Shown here in pieces: positions 8,833 through 17,946 of a stretch of 64,000 bases of DNA. The position numbers and the translations under genes are program-made. The number at the start of each line of letters is the position of its first letter. Position 1 is the first letter of the stretch. The notes under the pieces were generated by a model that worked only from the letters and a program-made list of their open reading frames with translations, made no database searches and was not told the DNA's origin. The DNA is from Clostridiales bacterium Firm_14 (GTDB lineage: Bacteria > Bacillota > Clostridia > Saccharofermentanales > Saccharofermentanaceae), in NCBI GenBank assembly GCA_001604135.1, contig LVAT01000005.1, positions 148,394-212,393 on the forward strand. The letters are read 5' to 3'.

Positions 8833-11800
8833 ATGGGAAGCATAAAAAAGATAGAATTAATGAAATTCTTAGCTGCATTTCTTGCAGCAATACTGCTTGT
8901 AACATTCATTCCGTTTGATGTTATTAGCGTTTTTGCTGTGCAAGGAAATGGCCGTTATGAGATTATAGTTACGGATAGCAAAACCGGTGAAGTCATTAAA
9001 GGCGTTAAGGTTGTTTTAGAAAGCAACGATAGTTCTTTTGGCTTGGTTGGTGATTTTAAGCGCGAAGAAACTACTAACGGTGAAGGCGTTGCAACATTTG
9101 ATTTAGAGGAATATTTAATGAGTCATGGATGGCCTAACATGCTTTTTTCTCTCAAAATATCCTATTCCGGTACTGGGTATCAGGAAAAAACAGAGAATAT
9201 TAGACCTAATTGGCGAGATAAAGAGTGGGGCAATGATTATAGCATTCAAATGAATCCCACAGATTTCAAAAAAGCCGAATTATTTGAGCTGAAAGACATC
9301 ACATATGATGCAAATCCACATGATGCATCAGATTTTATAACAAAAAAATACGATGATACGGTTATCAAATACGAAGAAGGAGCAACAACTTCATTCACTG
9401 ATGCCGGCAGCTATAATGTTAATGCCACTATCACTTCTAAGGGCTTTTATAACTATGAAAAGAACTCGGACTCTGTTCAGGCTACTTTTACTCTGTGCAT
9501 CCTTAAAGCTGATAGACCGGATTTCAAGTTTTTGGTATCTGATCCTGATGTGCTGAAATTCCCGAACGAGACTTTTTACCGCAATTCTGCCAACAGCTCT
9601 TATGAACGTGCGAAAGTTACGTATGCGTCTTCTAATCCTGCAATTGCTACAGTCGATGAGGATACCGGTGATGTTGAGTTTTCGGATGCAGGAACAGTTA
9701 AAGTTACTGCCAAAATGGAAGAAAGTGCAAACTATAATCCCAGCACTGCCGAGTATACGATTTCAGCAAAGCGGACTATGCAAGCGCACTTTGATCTTAA
9801 AGATGTAGATGTAAGATACGGAGAGCAGGTGCCTGCTAACCGCTTGAGTGTAAATTCTGCTTCTGAAACTGACGCTCCCAAGTATAGTGTGAAATATAGT
9901 CTTTCCGGCGAAAAAGACAGTGATATTGCAAGCATTAATTCTAAGACTGGTGCTGTAACATCCAAGAAAGCGGGAACGGTACATGTAAAGGCTGAGGTTA
10001 CTGCTGATAATTATTTTGATGCCAGTGATGAATATACGCTTAATATTTCTAAGGGAATCCGCTCGCTCACTCATGCTATTAGGAATGAAGATCTTGAATA
10101 TGGCAAATCCTATCCGATCTTTGAAGAATCGCTTGATACTTCTATTGAATGCAAGATTCTTGAAGGTGATAAGTATATAAAGGTAGACGAATCTACTGGA
10201 GAGATTTATGTAAAAAAAGGCGGTGGACATTTCATATTAGAAGTGCATGTCCAGGAAACAGAGAAATATAATGAATTTTCCAGAACTCTCATCACAGGAC
10301 ATACTGGAAGGACAAACCAGAAAGTTAATTTCTCCACAAACGTGTATACATTCCCTGCTGGCGATTATGATACAGTTAAGCTTGACTTGAATGGTGAACC
10401 TCATTTTGGTGCTTTCTCAGCTTCTTGGAGTAATAAGGATGTAATAAAGAGTATTTATTTGGAGGATTCTTCTTCTAATACAGTTGTTGTCGAATTTCAA
10501 CCTGGAAAGGCTAGAGAAAACCAAGACGAAATAGATATATCTGTAACTTTCTCGGGTGATGATGATTATAAAAAAATAACAATTGATTCAAAGCTGAATG
10601 TAAATTGGGATAATTCAATTCCTAACGTTGTAAGTTACTATTGTGAAAAGGGTGATAAGACCGATTCAGGTTATTATTTAGGGCCTGTTAAAGTTTATAT
10701 AAAAGATACGAATGTTGAATTCCTAAATCCCAAGGGTGAGAAATGCACATCTTATTGGCTTACAAATAATGGCGTATATGATTTGTGGACTACATACTTC
10801 TACAAAAAGAATAAGGATGGTGTTACGATAAACACAGGCACTGTTGATAGAATATTGATTGATCAGTCCGCTCCGACCGGATTCTCTGTTAACATTTCAA
10901 ATCAGAGTAATAAAGATATTATTAGTTTTGTCAAAAGTATCTTTTATGCAAAGAAAGAATTTGAGGTAACAGTTAGAGTTAAGGATGTTGACTCCGGTTT
11001 TTCCAAGATCGTCTATGATCTTGGAGACGGAAAAATAAAACAAGTAACTGATTTTACGGTTACCACAGAAGTTGTCGGTTCAAAAGAACAGGTAGTCGGT
11101 AAGTTTAAGGTTACTTCTGCTAACAGCAAGTTTAAATTGAGAGTATGGGCATATGACGTTGCCGGAAACTTTGTTTCGACTCATGATGATAAAGGCAAAT
11201 TAATTCCGGGATATCTCTATTTTGAAGGTAAACCTGTAGATAGTAGTGTATCGGATTTTGAAGTCATAGTTGATGATAAGGCTCCGGAACTTAATGTATC
11301 TTTTGATAAAAATAATGTTGCTAATGAGCTTTACTTTAAGAACAGCAGAAATGTAACTATTAAGGTAACAGAAGCAAACTATTATCAAGAGGACGTTAAG
11401 ATCAAAGTCACAAAAGACAATGTTGTTATCTCTCAAGAAGATTTAGTAAAAGATTACAATCTTAAGTACAATAAAAACGATAAGACGATCACGCTTTCGT
11501 TTACTAAGGATGGTAAGTATACATTTGATGTTGAGTATACTGACCGTTCCGGTAATGTAGGTAAGGTCTTTTATGGCAGCAGTGCTGCTCCAAATACTTT
11601 TGTAATCGATAAGACAGCGCCCGTAGTTACTGTCGATTTTGATAAATCCGATGCTCAAAACCAGTATTACTTCTCTTTGGCAAAGTCGGCAAAGATTAAC
11701 ATAAAAGAGAAGAATTACAGTTCGGATGGCCTGGCCCTTGATGTCCAAATGACAAAAGGCCAGACGACTACAACTGTCCCTAAGTCGGATCTGACTCTTA

Positions 11801-14760
11801 AAGAGACCGGAACCGGATCGGATCATACTGTTGAAGTCAGCTTTACAGTTGATGCTGCATATAATTTTAAGCTCAGCTTCACTGATCTTGCAGGAAATGA
11901 AGCCGCAATAGATTATGGCGGAGGTGACAAGTTCCACTTCGTTATCGATACGACTCTTCCTGTGGTAAACGTAAAGTACTCAAATAATAAAGTATATAAC
12001 GAGAAGTACTTTAATGAAAGCAGAACGGCAACAATATCAGTTACCGAGCGCAACTTTGACAAAAATACCACGTTCATTGTTGTCAACGGAGAGTACATTG
12101 TTGTAGATAATTGGGTTCAATCAGGTGACACTTACTCTACAACTTATAATTTCCCAGGAGACAAAAAATACACATTTGACGTAAGTTGTAAGGACAAAGC
12201 CGGAAATAACTGCCCGGGTGTAGTTTTCGAGACATCCACGGTTGCTGCCAATGAATTTGTAGTTGATACAACAGCGCCGGATAATCTGGAAATCAAGATC
12301 AACGGTGATTCTGTATTGGGCGGCGATTCGGTAGTCTTTGATAAATTCTACAAGGATACTATCCATATTGAGTTAAGCGCCGACTGCAATATCAGCGGAG
12401 AATATGCACTGCAGTATCAAATGGTTGATAAGGTTTCTGCTTATTCTGTTGATAACGGTAAATGGGTTGACTATCCCGCTTCCGGTATTACCGTTTCACA
12501 GAGCAAGAAGTTCATTTTGTACTTCAGGGCTATTGACTATGCATCCAATGTAACTTATGCCAATTCTACGGGTGTTATCGTTGATAACAAACAACCTGAA
12601 GGTGAGAAGCATGCTCCTGATATCGATATCACGCTTCCGCAGGCAAATGCCAAGGGTTACTACAATGGAAATGTTACCGCAAAAGTAACCATTGTAGATC
12701 CTGCCTATATCGGTGATGAACGTGATCCTGACGGATATTACTCCGGTCTTAAGGAGGTTACATATAGGATCTATGCTACGGATACTGAAATTGATGAGAA
12801 AGGCACTCTGCTTGATATCTCAAAGGATATAGGCAAGTCTCTGGCTACTTTCGATGATGATAACCTTGCGAAAAAATGGACTCAAAACATTGAAGTCAAT
12901 GCTGAGACATTCAACAGCAACAATGTAATCATTCAGGTAGAGGCTGTCGATAATGCCGGCAACGTAAGAGTTACGCAAACTAAGCTGGGTGATATTAAGA
13001 TCGACATCACGAAGCCCCGCATTAATGTAAGCTACAACAATAACAATGCTGATCTTAACGAGTATTTCAAAGCTGACCGAGTAGCTACGATCTCTGTTAC
13101 AGAGCGTAATTTCGATCCTGAAGCTACAATTATTTCATTGACCAGTTCTACAGGCAAGAAGCCTGCTGTCTCGGAATGGGTCAAGAAACCGGGGAGCCAG
13201 CGTAATGGCGATGATACAGTATGGACAGCTACGGTAACTTTCAATTCTGATGGTGATTACACATTTGATATCACCGGCACAGATCTGGCCGGTAATGTAG
13301 CAAATCCTGCAGATTACGGAAACAGCGCGGCTCCGAAGAAGTTCACTATTGATAAGACCGCTCCTAAGATCAATGTCAGCTACAATAATAATTCTGCTGT
13401 AAATGGCAATTATTATAAGGATTACAGAACGGCAACCATTACCATAGTTGAACACAATTTCAGTGCTGACAGAGTTAAGATCTCGGTTAAGGCAACTGAT
13501 GACGGTTCAGATATCGCAGCTCCTGCTGTTACAAAATGGACGTCAAATGGTGATACACATACTGCCACGATCAAGTACAACAAGGACGGTAAGTATACAT
13601 TCCGTATCTCGGCCAAGGACAAGGCCGGCAATGATGCTGCCGCATTTGCTGATCAGACATTCTATATCGATACTACGGCACCTGTGCTCAGCATTACCGG
13701 AGTAAAGGATAATTCTGCTAACAGAGGCGATCTGAATCTTCAGATCTTGTACTCTGATACGAACTATTCACCTGACTTGGTAGATGTCTCATTTACTGGT
13801 GCAAACAGAGGAGATCTTAATCCGGATGGAACCAACACTGCTGTTCATAACGGAAATAAGTTTGTCTTTAATGAATTTGCCAAGAAGAAGGAAATCGATG
13901 ACATATATACGCTTTCAGTAACCGTTACTGACCTTGCCGGCAATGTGTCAACTCAGAAGATAACGTTCTCAGTTAACAGATTCGGTTCCACATACGGTAT
14001 GAGTGATGCTACTAAGGCTGTCATCGGAAAATATATTAAAGATCCTGTTGATATAGAAGTTTCTGAAGTCAACCCTAATGAACTGACCGAGTCCAAGGTC
14101 ACGCTTTATAAGAATAATAATCCTATTATCCTTAAAGAAGGTGTTGACTATGACGTTAAGAAGACCGGCGGAAACGGAGCGTGGAATGAATATACTTATG
14201 TGATCCACTCTGACAATTTCAAGGAGGATGGCGTTTACTCCGTTATTATCTATTCCGTAGATAAGGCAGGAAACACGTCAGAGAATTCTCTTGATACCAA
14301 GAAAGCCGCTATCCAGTTTGGTGTAGATAATTCTGTTCCGAACATTGTCGTATCGAACCTTCAGGACAGCAAGACATATGCTACAGAGCTCTATACTGTA
14401 AAGTTATTGATCTCTGATAACTTGGTCCTTGATGGCGTTGATGTCTACCTTGATGACTACAATACGCCTTATAAGTCCTGGACAGGTGAAGAAGTAGCTG
14501 CTGTTGTCTCAGGTACAGGCGATTTCTCGTTTGATATCGATGATGCATCGAACGGTTCACACAAAGTTAAGATCGTTGCTACAGATGCTGCAGGCAACAA
14601 ACACGAGATCGAAGTCAGCAACTTCTACGTAACAACAAACCTCTTCGTCAGATACTATACGAACACTCCGTTGTTCATCGGATCGATAATTGGTTTGCTG
14701 GTAATAATCGCACTTGCTGTCTTTATCGTTGTCATTAAGAGAAAATACGCAAAAAGATAA
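8833..14760 (+). CDS. Giant membrane-anchored surface protein with about ten Ig-like repeats
   Basis: A 1975-residue protein. A signal sequence or membrane helix (about 10-36) is followed by a carboxypeptidase-regulatory/Cna-like domain (about 40-145), MBG- and Big2-like modules (about 150-480), and then a long array of Ig-like repeats. The repeat signature is D-x-(A/S)-G-N near the end of each unit; ten copies are visible between about 770 and 1930, linked by IDxTAP. Central repeats also share a YF-x2-SR-x-ATI-x-V-x-E-x-NF block. The C-terminus has one transmembrane helix and a basic KRKYAKR tail; no LPXTG sortase site was found, so anchoring is by the membrane. A strong AGGGGGG precedes ATG 8833. 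It is probably an adhesin or stalk displayed through the envelope by this locus. Confidence 0.82.
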   Translation: MGSIKKIELMKFLAAFLAAILLVTFIPFDVISVFAVQGNGRYEIIVTDSKTGEVIKGVKVVLESNDSSFGLVGDFKREETTNGEGVATFDLEEYLMSHGWPNMLFSLKISYSGTGYQEKTENIRPNWRDKEWGNDYSIQMNPTDFKKAELFELKDITYDANPHDASDFITKKYDDTVIKYEEGATTSFTDAGSYNVNATITSKGFYNYEKNSDSVQATFTLCILKADRPDFKFLVSDPDVLKFPNETFYRNSANSSYERAKVTYASSNPAIATVDEDTGDVEFSDAGTVKVTAKMEESANYNPSTAEYTISAKRTMQAHFDLKDVDVRYGEQVPANRLSVNSASETDAPKYSVKYSLSGEKDSDIASINSKTGAVTSKKAGTVHVKAEVTADNYFDASDEYTLNISKGIRSLTHAIRNEDLEYGKSYPIFEESLDTSIECKILEGDKYIKVDESTGEIYVKKGGGHFILEVHVQETEKYNEFSRTLITGHTGRTNQKVNFSTNVYTFPAGDYDTVKLDLNGEPHFGAFSASWSNKDVIKSIYLEDSSSNTVVVEFQPGKARENQDEIDISVTFSGDDDYKKITIDSKLNVNWDNSIPNVVSYYCEKGDKTDSGYYLGPVKVYIKDTNVEFLNPKGEKCTSYWLTNNGVYDLWTTYFYKKNKDGVTINTGTVDRILIDQSAPTGFSVNISNQSNKDIISFVKSIFYAKKEFEVTVRVKDVDSGFSKIVYDLGDGKIKQVTDFTVTTEVVGSKEQVVGKFKVTSANSKFKLRVWAYDVAGNFVSTHDDKGKLIPGYLYFEGKPVDSSVSDFEVIVDDKAPELNVSFDKNNVANELYFKNSRNVTIKVTEANYYQEDVKIKVTKDNVVISQEDLVKDYNLKYNKNDKTITLSFTKDGKYTFDVEYTDRSGNVGKVFYGSSAAPNTFVIDKTAPVVTVDFDKSDAQNQYYFSLAKSAKINIKEKNYSSDGLALDVQMTKGQTTTTVPKSDLTLKETGTGSDHTVEVSFTVDAAYNFKLSFTDLAGNEAAIDYGGGDKFHFVIDTTLPVVNVKYSNNKVYNEKYFNESRTATISVTERNFDKNTTFIVVNGEYIVVDNWVQSGDTYSTTYNFPGDKKYTFDVSCKDKAGNNCPGVVFETSTVAANEFVVDTTAPDNLEIKINGDSVLGGDSVVFDKFYKDTIHIELSADCNISGEYALQYQMVDKVSAYSVDNGKWVDYPASGITVSQSKKFILYFRAIDYASNVTYANSTGVIVDNKQPEGEKHAPDIDITLPQANAKGYYNGNVTAKVTIVDPAYIGDERDPDGYYSGLKEVTYRIYATDTEIDEKGTLLDISKDIGKSLATFDDDNLAKKWTQNIEVNAETFNSNNVIIQVEAVDNAGNVRVTQTKLGDIKIDITKPRINVSYNNNNADLNEYFKADRVATISVTERNFDPEATIISLTSSTGKKPAVSEWVKKPGSQRNGDDTVWTATVTFNSDGDYTFDITGTDLAGNVANPADYGNSAAPKKFTIDKTAPKINVSYNNNSAVNGNYYKDYRTATITIVEHNFSADRVKISVKATDDGSDIAAPAVTKWTSNGDTHTATIKYNKDGKYTFRISAKDKAGNDAAAFADQTFYIDTTAPVLSITGVKDNSANRGDLNLQILYSDTNYSPDLVDVSFTGANRGDLNPDGTNTAVHNGNKFVFNEFAKKKEIDDIYTLSVTVTDLAGNVSTQKITFSVNRFGSTYGMSDATKAVIGKYIKDPVDIEVSEVNPNELTESKVTLYKNNNPIILKEGVDYDVKKTGGNGAWNEYTYVIHSDNFKEDGVYSVIIYSVDKAGNTSENSLDTKKAAIQFGVDNSVPNIVVSNLQDSKTYATELYTVKLLISDNLVLDGVDVYLDDYNTPYKSWTGEEVAAVVSGTGDFSFDIDDASNGSHKVKIVATDAAGNKHEIEVSNFYVTTNLFVRYYTNTPLFIGSIIGLLVIIALAVFIVVIKRKYAKR

Positions 14761-14771
14761 TCCTGTTAAAA

Positions 14772-14797
14772 CTCCCCCCGTGATGATCCGGGGGGAG
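14772..14797 (+). terminator. Strong GC hairpin after the giant surface gene
   Basis: A 9-bp perfect stem, CTCCCCCCG with CGGGGGGAG, and an 8-base loop, 11 bases after the stop codon. There is no U-tract after it, so it may be an mRNA 3'-end stabiliser or partial terminator rather than a full intrinsic terminator. The small gene that follows may therefore still be co-transcribed. Confidence 0.5.
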
Positions 14798-14827
14798 CTT
14801 CAATGGAAATGACTTTAGGAGCAGGAA

Positions 14828-15103
14828 ATGTTTTGGGATACCGATCTGGCTTCAATGATCTTTAAGTTAATAGCTTTTTTGCTCATTAATGCTTTCCTTC
14901 TGATGCTTATAAAGTTCTTTTACGGCAAAAAGCCTTCAGAACAAAGCGGTGAGAATATAAAGCCCCGCAGAAGGAGTGTGGTCCTTTCTATGGTCTTCAT
15001 CCTTTTGCTTATTGTATTGGATGCAGTTTTTATCATTTACATGATTCCTGCCTTAAGAGGTCTTATTGAAGATGAGTTCGATTTCGTAGCCAGATTGATC
15101 TGA
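14828..15103 (+). CDS. Small two-helix membrane protein
   Basis: A 91-residue protein with two predicted transmembrane helices (about 9-31 and 54-76) separated by a basic loop rich in Lys, Arg and Pro. TTAGGAGCAGGA lies just upstream of the ATG. No family was recognised. It follows the giant surface gene by 67 bases containing a GC hairpin, and it converges on the phosphodiesterase gene with only 15 bases between stops. It may be an accessory to the surface protein or an unrelated small membrane protein. Confidence 0.6.
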   Translation: MFWDTDLASMIFKLIAFLLINAFLLMLIKFFYGKKPSEQSGENIKPRRRSVVLSMVFILLLIVLDAVFIIYMIPALRGLIEDEFDFVARLI

Positions 15104-15118
15104 CCTATTGCAGAATCA

Positions 15119-15652
15119 TTAATCAAAACTGACTAATTCGGCCCTGCCATTTTCTATCAGTATGTAGGAAGGCAGGGTTGATTCTTTGGGAATAGAAGGG
15201 GAGCCCGGATTCATATAGCGGAATGTCTTGCCGTCTTCAGCATTGAACATAATGTCTTTAGCTACGTGAGTGTGGCCCATGACAATGGTGCCGCCGTCAG
15301 GCATGGCTTCCGGCTTGTCGTAAGGATTATAGATGTGACCATGTGTTAAGAAGAAGACATGACCTTCATCAACCAGGTAGACGTAATCGGCCATGATCGG
15401 GAATTTCAAGACCATCTGGTCGACTTCGGTGTCGCAGTTGCCTCTGACGGCAATGATCTTATCAGCGTAATTATTCAGGATCTCTATGACCTTCTTGGGT
15501 GCATGGTGAGCAGGCAGGTCATTTCTGGGTCCGTGATAAAGCGTGTCTCCCAAAAGGATGAGCTTGTCGGCACCGCTTTCAACGAATGCGTCAACGATGC
15601 GCTGTGCCCAGTATGAATCTCCGTGAATGTCTGATGCAACAAAATACTTCAT
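15119..15652 (-). CDS. yfcE: YfcE-type metallophosphodiesterase
   Basis: A 177-residue protein of the calcineurin-like phosphoesterase superfamily, close to YfcE/MJ0936 in length. Motifs in order: SDIHGD (D8, H10), LGDTLYHGP, VRGNCD, THGH and MGHTHV. These supply the binuclear metal ligands. Such enzymes hydrolyse phosphodiesters in vitro; the physiological substrate is usually unknown. The start at 15652 is chosen because the sequence begins MKYFVASDIHG as in the family and has an AGAGG about 10 bases upstream; an upstream in-frame ATG at 15682 would add ten unrelated residues. It is divergent from the GGDEF gene. Confidence 0.85.
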   Translation of the reverse strand: MKYFVASDIHGDSYWAQRIVDAFVESGADKLILLGDTLYHGPRNDLPAHHAPKKVIEILNNYADKIIAVRGNCDTEVDQMVLKFPIMADYVYLVDEGHVFFLTHGHIYNPYDKPEAMPDGGTIVMGHTHVAKDIMFNAEDGKTFRYMNPGSPSIPKESTLPSYILIENGRAELVSFD

Positions 15653-15700
15653 AAATAAAGCCTCTTTCTGATTATCTCCCAATAGGATAGCACTTTCTTC

Positions 15701-15748
15701 TTGACTGAATGGGAATAAAAATATAAAACTAAATTTACATTCAGTTAA
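15701..15748. promoter_or_regulatory. Face-to-face promoter pair built on an inverted repeat
   Basis: TTGACTGAATG (15701-15711) and CATTCAGTTAA (15738-15748) form an inverted repeat with one G-T pair in 11 positions. Each arm begins with a good -35 box reading inward. On the minus strand TTAACT has a 17-base spacer to TATATT (15720-15725), reading toward yfcE. On the plus strand TTGACT is 15 bases from TATAAA, reading toward the GGDEF gene, where a second -10-like TATAAT (15772-15777) also lies. The two polymerases would occlude each other. The repeat could instead be an operator. Confidence 0.5.
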
Positions 15749-15820
15749 TCGCTATGTCAGAATGGCATTTTTATAATAAAAGAGAAAACCTGCGGTCCAC
15801 ACGAAGTTTTACTGTGTTTT

Positions 15821-17779
15821 ATGAAGAAAATTGCTGTTTTTACATCTCATGTTTATGAACAGATGTCCGGACTGATGCAGAAGGGGCTTCTTGACGCTGC
15901 AAAACAATACGGCGTTAAGCTTATCTTCTTTGCGAGCTTCGGCGATTCCTACAGCAGCAAAAACTATGGCGAGTTCTCGAAATACGATGAGGGCGACTGC
16001 GTTTCCTTTGATATACCGGATCTTAATGATTTCGACGGCGTTATCAAGATAAGCACCTATTTCAGCGAAGTCATCAAACAGCATCTTAAGAAGATCCTCA
16101 CAGATCACGATATCCCCGTGATCAACATCGGAAGCCTTGAGGATGATCACATCAGCATTTCCTGCGATGAGGCTAAAACCTATGCCAAGACCGTGCGTCA
16201 CGTTATCGAAGAGCACGGCTGCAGGGACATTTTCCATGTTGCAGGCGATAAGATCCATAATTTTACATTTGACCGTATAGCGGCATACAGGAAAGAACTG
16301 GAAGATCACGGTATTCCTTTTGATGAGAGCAAGATCTTCTACAGCAATCTCTGGTATGACTGCGGCGACAGCGCTCTCGATTTTATCCTAGAGACCTGCA
16401 AAAAGAACGGTAAAAGGCTCCCTGATGCTGTCTGCTGTGCCAACGATTATTCGGCGATAGGACTTATTAATGCCTGCAAAGCCAGGGGAATCAATATACC
16501 TGAAGATATGATCATAACGGGTTTTGACGCTGTGGTTGAATCTACCAGCGGCTTCCCGACGCTTACCACGGCAACACAGCCTTTCTACAGATACGGTTAC
16601 ATGGCGATCGAGACAATGCTCAGGATCATCGGAGGAGAAGAGATCAAGGATAATATCTTTGTAGAAGGAGATCTTATCTGCAACCAGTCCTGCAGATGCA
16701 AGCCCAAGAGTGTAGACGGAATCGATGATTACAGAGTCATTTATACCAGGAGACTGGATTATGCCACGGGCATAGCACAGTCTACGACTAACCTCATGCT
16801 CACCGTATCTGATGCAGGCACGCTTGAAGACTGCTTCCGCGCCATAAGTGACAACGCAAAGACTGATACCGGCTTTAAGGAGATGCTTTTGTGTCTTGCG
16901 CCGGGATGGGACAAGCAGAGGATAGTCGGTGAAGATTTCCGCACCACAGATGAGGAGATGACGGTAGTCTCAGGTTACAGAGGCGATGTTGATGTTCCTG
17001 TACAGACATTCAGGAAAAAGAACATTCTTCCGCAGGATATGCTCGAAGACCCCAATCCTTACTATATCTTCGCGTTGCATCATCTCCAGTATTACATGGG
17101 CTATCTTATCGTTGTTCCGGAGATAGGTTACCGTGAGCAGAAGGCCATTCAGTCCTGGTTTGTTGATCTTGGCGTTATCCTTGAGACCAGACGCATCCAA
17201 AGAGATCTGGAGTTATCTGTCGCAAGACTGAAATTCCTCTATAACAGGGATACCCTTACCGACCTCTATAACAGAAGAGGATTGGAGGATTTCTTTAAGG
17301 AATATCTTGATGAGTGCATCAGGAACAGATCCGGCCTTGCGGTCATCACGATCGACATGGATGATCTTAAGTACATCAATGATAATTTCGGCCATAATGA
17401 AGGTGACTATGGCCTTAAGACCATAGCTTACGGCCTTGCCAGAGCCGTAAACGGCAATGAAGTGTGCGCGAGAGCAGGCGGAGATGAGTTCACTGTCCTT
17501 GCTAAAAACTATACGGAAGAAAAGGCCGAAGAGTTTATCGCGAACGCAAGGTCGATAATAGAACAGAAAGTAACGCTGGACGGCAAGGATTTCAATGTTT
17601 CCATCAGCTGCGGCGCTTATATCGAGTATCCGGATGAGTCTATCGAAGAAGATGCTCACTCGATATTCGAGAAATGTCTTAAGGAAGCCGATAAGACGAT
17701 GTACAAGGAAAAGAAGCTGCATAAAGTCGGCAGGGGAAGGATCGTCTCACCGACCGCCAGGGAAGACTCTATTATGTAA
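15821..17779 (+). CDS. Cytoplasmic sugar-binding-like sensor with GGDEF domain (diguanylate cyclase)
   Basis: A 652-residue protein without signal peptide or membrane helix. Residues about 1-285 resemble the periplasmic-binding-protein fold of LacI-type regulators (VCCANDYSAIGLINACKARG, then DMIITGFDAV), but there is no DNA-binding helix-turn-helix. A middle region (about 295-470) could be GAF-like. The C-terminal GGDEF domain (about 475-640) has an intact AGGDEF (553-557) and DxxxFKxxND-like sequence (DMDDLKYINDNFGH). No RxxD inhibitory site is seen upstream of GGDEF. Likely it makes cyclic di-GMP in response to a cytoplasmic sugar or related ligand. There is no clear Shine-Dalgarno before ATG 15821. 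It lies directly upstream of the glycogen operon. Confidence 0.8.
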   Translation: MKKIAVFTSHVYEQMSGLMQKGLLDAAKQYGVKLIFFASFGDSYSSKNYGEFSKYDEGDCVSFDIPDLNDFDGVIKISTYFSEVIKQHLKKILTDHDIPVINIGSLEDDHISISCDEAKTYAKTVRHVIEEHGCRDIFHVAGDKIHNFTFDRIAAYRKELEDHGIPFDESKIFYSNLWYDCGDSALDFILETCKKNGKRLPDAVCCANDYSAIGLINACKARGINIPEDMIITGFDAVVESTSGFPTLTTATQPFYRYGYMAIETMLRIIGGEEIKDNIFVEGDLICNQSCRCKPKSVDGIDDYRVIYTRRLDYATGIAQSTTNLMLTVSDAGTLEDCFRAISDNAKTDTGFKEMLLCLAPGWDKQRIVGEDFRTTDEEMTVVSGYRGDVDVPVQTFRKKNILPQDMLEDPNPYYIFALHHLQYYMGYLIVVPEIGYREQKAIQSWFVDLGVILETRRIQRDLELSVARLKFLYNRDTLTDLYNRRGLEDFFKEYLDECIRNRSGLAVITIDMDDLKYINDNFGHNEGDYGLKTIAYGLARAVNGNEVCARAGGDEFTVLAKNYTEEKAEEFIANARSIIEQKVTLDGKDFNVSISCGAYIEYPDESIEEDAHSIFEKCLKEADKTMYKEKKLHKVGRGRIVSPTAREDSIM

Positions 17780-17827
17780 TTTTGCACAAAACCGACGGCA
17801 AATTTCATCGAATTTTTGTATTTTCGG

Positions 17828-17882
17828 TTGGATAATTCTCTAATTTAGTTTATAATATCTGATATTAAGGGCCAGGGCCCTT
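17828..17882 (+). promoter_or_regulatory. Promoter of the glycogen operon with overlapping palindrome
   Basis: TTGGAT (17828-17833), a 17-base spacer and TATAAT (17851-17856) form a good vegetative promoter. The -10 box lies inside a perfect 15-base inverted repeat, TAATATC-T-GATATTA (17853-17867), almost repeated before the citrate synthase gene. At the expected start of the RNA is a second GC palindrome, AAGGGCC-AG-GGCCCTT (17867-17882), which would form a 5' hairpin. The leader is then about 65 bases to glgB. Confidence 0.65.
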
Positions 17883-17946
17883 TGATTTTGACGTGCTTAT
17901 TTATTGAGCCGCCAGTACTACATAACAGGGAGGCAAAGCTACATCA

